A stretch of 64,000 bases of DNA from Gallibacterium genomosp. 3 (GTDB lineage: Bacteria > Pseudomonadota > Gammaproteobacteria > Enterobacterales > Pasteurellaceae), in contig NZ_JTJR01000050.1 in the NCBI RefSeq assembly GCF_001678475.1, positions 1 to 64,000 of the forward strand, read 5' to 3'. The position numbers were made by a program, and so were the translations under genes. The notes under the pieces are model-generated. The model worked only from the letters and a program-made list of their open reading frames with translations. It was not told the origin of the DNA and searched no databases. Shown here one piece after another: positions 59,499-64,000 of the stretch; position 1 is the stretch's first letter; each line of letters starts with the position of its first letter.

Positions 59499-60197
59499 AT
59501 GTCATATGTTTTTACCCCACCACCAGTTGCTGCAATTCCAGTGATTGAGAGTGAAGATTTATTTGCAGTACGCCGAATTTATTGTGTTGGACGTAATTAT
59601 GCAGCACATGCAAGAGAAATGGGACACGATCCAGATCGTGAACCGCCTTTTTTCTTCTGTAAACCGGCTGATGCGATTAGACCTGTCAAACCAGGCAAAA
59701 CCTATGCTTTTCCTTACCCAACAATTACTCAGAATTTGCACTATGAGGGAGAATTAGTGGCGGTAATTGGTAAAGCTGGCAGCAATATTCCAGTAGAAAC
59801 AGCATTAGAACATGTTTGGGGATATGCAGTTGGGTTAGATATGACACGTCGTGATTTACAAAATCAAATGAAAGAGATGGGGCGTCCTTGGGAAATTGGT
59901 AAAGCGTTTGATGGTTCTGCACCAATTGGACCAATCTACCCTGTAAGTAAAGTAGGACATATTACTTCTGGTGCAATTTGGCTCACGGTGAATAATGTGG
60001 AAAAACAACATAGTGATATTAGTGATTTGATTTGGTCGGTTGCAGAAACAATAGCCCATTTATCAACATTATTTGCATTAGAACCGGGGGATCTTATTTT
60101 TACAGGAACACCTGAAGGAGTAAGTAAAGTTGTGCCGGGTGATAAAATTCGATTAGGTATTGATAAGTTGGGTGAATTAGATATTAAAATTGTTTAG
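59499..60197 (+). CDS. Fumarylacetoacetate hydrolase-family protein (acylpyruvase-like)
   Basis: A 232-aa hydrolase/decarboxylase of the FAH family. RIYCVGRNYAAHAREMGHDPDREPPFFFCKPADA is the family start. The metal ligands are the two Glu of HYEGELVAVIG and the Asp of GLDMTRRD, and GDLIFTGTPEGVSKVVPGD ends the fold. Relatives split fumaryl- or acylpyruvate or decarboxylate oxaloacetate. AAAAAGGAGATG is about nine bases from the ATG. Next to the amidohydrolase, it may process a keto-acid product, but that is inference. Confidence 0.88.
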   Translation: MSYVFTPPPVAAIPVIESEDLFAVRRIYCVGRNYAAHAREMGHDPDREPPFFFCKPADAIRPVKPGKTYAFPYPTITQNLHYEGELVAVIGKAGSNIPVETALEHVWGYAVGLDMTRRDLQNQMKEMGRPWEIGKAFDGSAPIGPIYPVSKVGHITSGAIWLTVNNVEKQHSDISDLIWSVAETIAHLSTLFALEPGDLIFTGTPEGVSKVVPGDKIRLGIDKLGELDIKIV

Positions 60198-60202
60198 TCA
60201 TT

Positions 60203-60225
60203 AAAACCGAGCGTTGCTCGGTTTT
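60203..60225 (+). terminator. Terminator of the FAH-family gene
   Basis: A perfect 10-bp stem (60203-60212 with 60216-60225) with a 3-nt loop is followed by ATCTATAAATATTT. Confidence 0.78.
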
Positions 60226-60242
60226 ATCTATAAATATTTAAT

Positions 60243-61424
60243 CTAAAGGGTAATTTCCAATTTTTCATAAGCCCGATTGGCTTTTTCTCGAGCTTTTTCA
60301 GTATTTTCTGCGCTGGCTAATAAAACGCCTAAACGACGGTGGCCATTCACTTCACCTTTACCAAATAAGCGTAAGCCTGTATCTGGTTCAGCTAATACAT
60401 TTTCTAAATTGCCAAAACTGACTTGTGTTGATTTCCCTTCTACGACAATCGCTTTAGAAGCACTTGGTGCTAGCAATTTAATTTGCGGGATTGGTAAACC
60501 AAGAATAGCTCGCGCATGTAATGCAAATTCAGAAAGATCTTGAGAGATTAACGTTACCATACCTGTATCATGTGGGCGTGGAGAGACTTCATTAAAAATG
60601 ACATCATCACCACATACAAACATTTCTACACCAAAAATACCATAGCCCCCTAATGCGCCAGTAATTTTCTCTGCAATTTGTTGTGCTTTTTGTAAAGCAA
60701 CTTCACTCATTGCTTGTGGTTGCCATGATTCTCGATAATCACCATCAATTTGAACATGACCAATCGGAGCAAGGAAAGACGTTCCACCACGATGACGAAC
60801 AGTTAAGAGGGTGATTTCATAATCAAAGCGGACAAAGCCTTCAACGATAACGCGTCCGCCTCCAGCACGACCGCCCTCTTGAGCATATTTCCAAGCGTGT
60901 TCTAAATCATTTTCCGTTTTTAATACACTCTGACCATGTCCAGATGAACTCATAATTGGTTTCACTACACAAGGTAGCCCAATTTCACTAACAGCTTGTT
61001 TAAAATCGGCAAAATTATCTACAAAGTGAAATGGTGAAGTTGGTAGTGAAAGTTCTTCAGCAGCAAGGCGGCGAATACCCTCACGATTCATTGTGAGTTT
61101 CACCGCTTTTGCGGTCGGAATAACAGTAAAACCTTGTTGTTCTAAAGCGACTAAGGTATCTGTCGCAATGGCTTCAACTTCGGGTACGATATAATCGGGC
61201 TTTTCTTTTTCGATAAGAGATTTTAGTGCATCACCGTCCAACATAGAAATTGTGTAAGCACGATGAGCAACTTGTTGTGCAGGCGCATTGTCATAACGAT
61301 CGACTGCAATTACTTCAACGCCTAAACGTTGTAATTCAATAACGACTTCTTTTCCTAATTCACCTGAGCCTAACATCATTACTTTGGTTGCCGTTGGTGT
61401 AAGTGGTGTACCCAATGTTGTCAT
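60243..61424 (-). CDS. purT: Formate-dependent phosphoribosylglycinamide formyltransferase
   Basis: ATP-grasp enzyme of purine synthesis that formylates GAR using formate and ATP. It has 393 aa from the ATG at 61424, behind AGAGGAAAACTTATCT; a longer upstream reading is not supported. [61 protein letters not shown] and [27 protein letters not shown] match E. coli PurT. luxS lies upstream on the same strand behind its own terminator. Confidence 0.97.
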   Translation of the reverse strand: MTTLGTPLTPTATKVMMLGSGELGKEVVIELQRLGVEVIAVDRYDNAPAQQVAHRAYTISMLDGDALKSLIEKEKPDYIVPEVEAIATDTLVALEQQGFTVIPTAKAVKLTMNREGIRRLAAEELSLPTSPFHFVDNFADFKQAVSEIGLPCVVKPIMSSSGHGQSVLKTENDLEHAWKYAQEGGRAGGGRVIVEGFVRFDYEITLLTVRHRGGTSFLAPIGHVQIDGDYRESWQPQAMSEVALQKAQQIAEKITGALGGYGIFGVEMFVCGDDVIFNEVSPRPHDTGMVTLISQDLSEFALHARAILGLPIPQIKLLAPSASKAIVVEGKSTQVSFGNLENVLAEPDTGLRLFGKGEVNGHRRLGVLLASAENTEKAREKANRAYEKLEITL

Positions 61425-61456
61425 AGATAAGTTTTCCTCTGTTGTGTGCAAATAAA

Positions 61457-61480
61457 AAAGCCAAGTATAAACTTGGCTTT
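61457..61480 (-). terminator. luxS terminator
   Basis: A perfect 10-bp stem (61457-61466 with 61471-61480) is followed on the minus strand by TTTATTTGC. Confidence 0.82.
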
Positions 61481-61484
61481 CGAA

Positions 61485-61991
61485 TTATTGATTTAAGAAA
61501 CTTTCATCAAGAAGCAGCTCTTGGTTATTGTTGATGCCAATGCCTTGCTCTAAAACTTTTTTCGCGGCAAGTTGTGCATCTGCTAATGAATGTTCGGTAT
61601 AAGTACCGCATTGATATTCATTTAATTCTGGAATTTGTTTTTCACTTTCCACTTTTAACACATCTTGCATTGCTTTTTCCCAAGCAACAACAACTTGTTG
61701 TTCAGTTGGTGAACCAATAAGGCTCATATAAAAGCCAGTACGGCATCCCATTGGAGAAATATCGATAATTTCAACATTATCACTGTTTAGGTGATCACGC
61801 ATAAAACCCGCAAATAGATGTTCAAGAGTATGAATACCTTTTGGAGAGATGTTGTCTTTATTTGGTTTGCAGAAACGTAAATCGAAAACAGTAATTTGGT
61901 CGCCTTTTGGTGTTTGCATAGTTTTAGCAACACGCACAGCTGGCGCTTGCATTTTTATATGGTCAACTTTAAAACTGTCTAATAACGGCAT
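61485..61991 (-). CDS. luxS: S-ribosylhomocysteine lyase (AI-2 synthase)
   Basis: Splits S-ribosylhomocysteine into homocysteine and DPD, the precursor of autoinducer 2. It has 168 aa. The metal ligands are H54 and H58 of HTLEH and the Cys in QCGTYTEHS near residue 126. AAGGATTTTTGTT precedes the ATG, and a TTGAAA/TATAAA promoter pair lies upstream on the minus strand. The window lacks the rbsB that some Pasteurellaceae use for AI-2 uptake, although rbsK and rbsR are present. Confidence 0.97.
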   Translation of the reverse strand: MPLLDSFKVDHIKMQAPAVRVAKTMQTPKGDQITVFDLRFCKPNKDNISPKGIHTLEHLFAGFMRDHLNSDNVEIIDISPMGCRTGFYMSLIGSPTEQQVVVAWEKAMQDVLKVESEKQIPELNEYQCGTYTEHSLADAQLAAKKVLEQGIGINNNQELLLDESFLNQ

Positions 61992-62060
61992 AACAAAAAT
62001 CCTTATTTTTTATAAATTTTAATTGAACTTTTTCAAAATCGCTTGGTCTTATAAGCTGCA

Positions 62061-62122
62061 ACATAATGGTTGTTTAAATTAGTTCCTTAGGTTATTGCCG
62101 CTCAACAGAGCGGCTTTTTTTA
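62061..62122 (+). ncRNA. Candidate small RNA with orphan terminator next to luxS
   Basis: A strong intrinsic terminator (stem 62097-62103 with 62108-62114, then TTTTTTTATTTT) stands on the plus strand with no plus-strand gene before it. A TTATAA near 62049-62054 could be a -10 element. The 5' end is a guess; the terminator is clear. Confidence 0.4.
62097..62122 (+). terminator. Orphan plus-strand terminator
   Basis: GCCGCTC-AACA-GAGCGGC followed by seven T and then ATTTT. The minus side has no U tract, so it does not serve the minus-strand gene ending at 62203. Confidence 0.88.
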
Positions 62123-62202
62123 TTTTAAAGTCTGATAGTAATACTTGTATAGTGCTTTCTTGCTTAAAAGTTAAAGCAACGCTTTTATGGCAAGATAGAC
62201 TT

Positions 62203-63147
62203 TTATTTATCTGTCAGATCTAACACGATTTTCCCTTGGGTACGACCACTTTCAAGAGTACGATGTGCTTGTTGAATTTGTGAAATTGGGAACACTTGTG
62301 CAATTTGTAATTGCAAACGGTGATCTGCTAGATAGCCTAACATTGTTGCTAGATCATCACGATTTGGTATAGCTAACATTTTTTCAACTAATAAATGTTG
62401 TTCTGCGCCAGCTTGTTGTAGTAATGGCACATGAATCGTTGGAATACAAATTACACGCCCACCCGTTTTTACCATTTTAAGTGCGGCAACACCGCTATCA
62501 CCACCCACAAGATCAATGAACAGATCTGCCTGTAAATCAGGATAGTGTTCTGGATGATGATAATCAAAGCATTGCATTGCACCTAATTTTAATGCAGCTT
62601 GATTTTTAGCAGGAGAACAAATTACAGATATTTTTACCTGATGTTGAGCTAATAGTTGTAATAATAAATGACCAACACCACCTAATGGTGCAGAAACTAA
62701 AATATGTTGCCTTGCTTGTAAGTTAGCCTGTTTTACAATTTGATAAGCTGTAATTGCTGCGGTTGGCATTGCGCCTGCTTCAGTTAACGAAACGGATTCC
62801 GGTACTTTCGTTACTAAATCAGCATTCACAGCAACATAGCGAGCATAACAACCACCTTCAAAGGTTAAAGCTGCAACACGATCCCCAACTTGGAAACCAC
62901 TATTTTTACCAGCTTTGGCAACAATACCAGCAACATCGAAACCTAATACAGCTGGAAATTGAGATTTGAATTTTTCTGCTCCCCAACCTAAACCTTTACG
63001 TGTTTTAAAATCAACGGGGTTAATTCCAGCAAAATGATTTTCGATCAGAACTTGCTGTTCTGAAATGGCGGGCATAGGTAATTCTGGTTGGAATACCAGT
63101 ATATCGGCTTCACCAAATTCGCTAATAGTTGCACCATAATTGCGCAT
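62203..63147 (-). CDS. MDR-family NADPH:quinone oxidoreductase-like protein
   Basis: A 314-aa medium-chain dehydrogenase/reductase from the ATG at 63147, which stands five bases after GGAGG; the GTG two codons earlier overlaps that site. NHFAGINPVDFKTRKG, FPAVLGFDVAGIV and FQVGDRVAAL mark the GroES-like domain, and LVSAPLGGVGHLLLQLLAQ is the NADPH-binding loop. Zinc-ligand cysteines are absent, as in quinone oxidoreductases. It follows yajL by 13 bp, so the two form an operon of possible oxidative-stress genes. Confidence 0.88.
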   Translation of the reverse strand: MRNYGATISEFGEADILVFQPELPMPAISEQQVLIENHFAGINPVDFKTRKGLGWGAEKFKSQFPAVLGFDVAGIVAKAGKNSGFQVGDRVAALTFEGGCYARYVAVNADLVTKVPESVSLTEAGAMPTAAITAYQIVKQANLQARQHILVSAPLGGVGHLLLQLLAQHQVKISVICSPAKNQAALKLGAMQCFDYHHPEHYPDLQADLFIDLVGGDSGVAALKMVKTGGRVICIPTIHVPLLQQAGAEQHLLVEKMLAIPNRDDLATMLGYLADHRLQLQIAQVFPISQIQQAHRTLESGRTQGKIVLDLTDK

Positions 63148-63160
63148 AAGCACCTCCTGT

Positions 63161-63709
63161 TTAATAAAATAATTGTTGTTTTACTTGTTCAGCAGCTTCT
63201 ACACCGAGTAACTCACTCACAATAGTTAATGCAAAATCAAACGCAGCACCTGGACCTCGACCTGTGATAAATGGCGCATCAACTACTGCAGGGGTATGGT
63301 GATAATGAACTTGATTGTCGGTAAAAATCTGACGCATCGTTGGATAACAAACCGCATTTTTATCGGTTAATAAGCCTAATTTTGCTAATGAGGTTGGTGC
63401 GGCACAAATTGCGGCAATACGTTTATTCTCTGCGATAAATTGTTGATATATTGAGTTTAATTTGCTGTATTTACTGTCAAGACTTTCATGTCCACCTGGT
63501 AAAAAGAGCATATCGTAATGGTTCAAATCTGTTTGTTGTAATAAGCGATCTGTAACCACTTTAACGTTATGGGCTGAAGTCACAATTTCTGTATTATCTA
63601 GAGAGATTAAATCGACTTGTAACCCAACACGTCTAAATACATCAGTAGGTACTAATGCTTCTGCTTCTTCAAAACCTTGAGCTAAAAGTAATGCGATTTT
63701 TAGTGTCAT
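63161..63709 (-). CDS. yajL: DJ-1/PfpI-family protein YajL
   Basis: A 182-aa protein of the DJ-1 family. KIALLLAQGFEEAEALVPTDVFRRVGLQVDLIS begins the fold, with the conserved acidic Glu in the FEEAEA segment and the reactive cysteine in AAICAAPTSLAKLG. E. coli YajL is a chaperone and proposed deglycase protecting against oxidative and carbonyl stress. AAGGAGAAAGCTT precedes the ATG. It is first gene of a two-gene unit with the oxidoreductase. Confidence 0.92.
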   Translation of the reverse strand: MTLKIALLLAQGFEEAEALVPTDVFRRVGLQVDLISLDNTEIVTSAHNVKVVTDRLLQQTDLNHYDMLFLPGGHESLDSKYSKLNSIYQQFIAENKRIAAICAAPTSLAKLGLLTDKNAVCYPTMRQIFTDNQVHYHHTPAVVDAPFITGRGPGAAFDFALTIVSELLGVEAAEQVKQQLFY

Positions 63710-63741
63710 AAGCTTTCTCCTTTTTTAGTTAAATGGATCAC

Positions 63742-63747
63742 ATTATA
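63742..63747 (-). promoter_or_regulatory. -10 element of yajL
   Basis: On the minus strand GCGTATAATGTG contains a perfect TATAAT about 33 bases before the yajL start. The -35 is weak. Confidence 0.5.
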
Positions 63748-63854
63748 CGCTTTTTTATTGAAAATTTTTGTGATCGGCGTATGATGCAACACCTTGTTTT
63801 TAGGTTGGGTTCCCTCACCCCAAATGATGTTAATGTAATAAAAAGGACTACAAA

Positions 63855-64000
63855 ATGATTTCAGCACAAACGCTATTTAGCGATCGTGAAAAACGTCGCG
63901 CACTAATTTTATTAACTTTTTTCCATATTTTTATCATTGCAATTAGCAATTACCTGGTTCAAATTCCATTTACTATTGATTTATCATGGCTAGATTTTAG
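63855..64000 (+). CDS. yhhQ: Queuosine precursor transporter YhhQ (cut by the window end)
   Basis: Only the first 48 codons are in the window. ALILLTFFHIFIIAISNYLVQIPFTI matches the first membrane segment of E. coli YhhQ, which imports 7-cyano-7-deazaguanine for queuosine synthesis. AAAAGGACTACAAA precedes the ATG. A hairpin TTGGG/CCCCAA lies in the leader, but I cannot fit a preQ1 riboswitch to it. Divergent from yajL. Confidence 0.85.
   Translation, partial: MISAQTLFSDREKRRALILLTFFHIFIIAISNYLVQIPFTIDLSWLDF

Noticed and set aside
63790-63854. preQ1 riboswitch in the yhhQ leader
   Set aside because: There is a small hairpin and an A-rich stretch, but I could not fit the class I pseudoknot or other preQ1 classes.

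Overview
This window is a chromosomal segment of a Pasteurellaceae bacterium (Gammaproteobacteria). The evidence is an AT-rich composition, a GlpQ lipoprotein that reads like Haemophilus influenzae protein D, and core genes of Haemophilus/Pasteurella type (glpX, zapB, asd, alaS-csrA, cpsG, galU, comEA, fis, dusB, prmA, panF, proS, lysA, lptM, cyaY, pldA, recQ, purT, luxS). I cannot fix the genus. The Haemophilus-type uptake 9-mer and the Actinobacillus-type one each appear only once by eye. I see no tRNA, rRNA, insertion sequence, prophage or CRISPR array.

Layout. 0-15.9 kb holds housekeeping genes and glycerol-phosphate metabolism (glpX, zapB, a DMT transporter, ppiB, cysS, a DNA glycosylase-like gene, asd, ubiX, alaS, csrA, cpsG, galU, glpT, glpQ). 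16.1-18.1 kb is an AT-rich accessory island: an unrecognised 377-aa protein coupled to a Nudix hydrolase, then about 320 bp of noncoding DNA packed with hairpins. 18.3-31.2 kb has comEA, fis-dusB, lacZ, an amino-acid (cystine-type) ABC transporter with two binding proteins, prmA-panF-yhdT and proS. The usual yhdT-panF-prmA-dusB-fis run is split here by lacZ and the ABC transporter. 31.3-43.6 kb holds azlCD, a PepSY protein with a structured leader, an MFS transporter, a TPR-like protein, lysA-lptM, cyaY, pldA-recQ and a TRAP-TAXI transporter.

The most interesting part is 43.7-60.2 kb, two adjacent catabolic modules transcribed divergently. The minus-strand module is tctC-tctB-tctA, a DapA/NanA-type aldolase gene, rbsK and rbsR. 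Its last two genes look like genuine ribokinase and ribose repressor, and a perfect RbsR-type palindrome lies in front of tctC. The ribose transporter genes (rbsDACB) are absent; a tripartite tricarboxylate-type transporter and an aldolase occupy their place. The plus-strand module is an AllS-like LysR regulator, an ankyrin-repeat protein, YlbF (DUF2877), FdrA, YlbE (DUF1116), an NCS2-like permease and carbamate kinase. FdrA/YlbE/YlbF and the kinase correspond to the last, ATP-yielding part of anaerobic allantoin use (carbamoyl transfer to phosphate, then carbamoyl phosphate to ATP). No allantoinase, allantoate amidohydrolase or ureidoglycolate dehydrogenase is present. A convergent Tat-exported cytosine-deaminase-like amidohydrolase and a fumarylacetoacetate-hydrolase-family enzyme lie next to it. 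I infer a pathway that harvests ATP from an unidentified ureido or cyclic-amide compound.

60.2-64 kb returns to core genes (purT, luxS, a quinone-oxidoreductase-like gene, yajL, the start of yhhQ), with one orphan plus-strand terminator that suggests a small RNA next to luxS.
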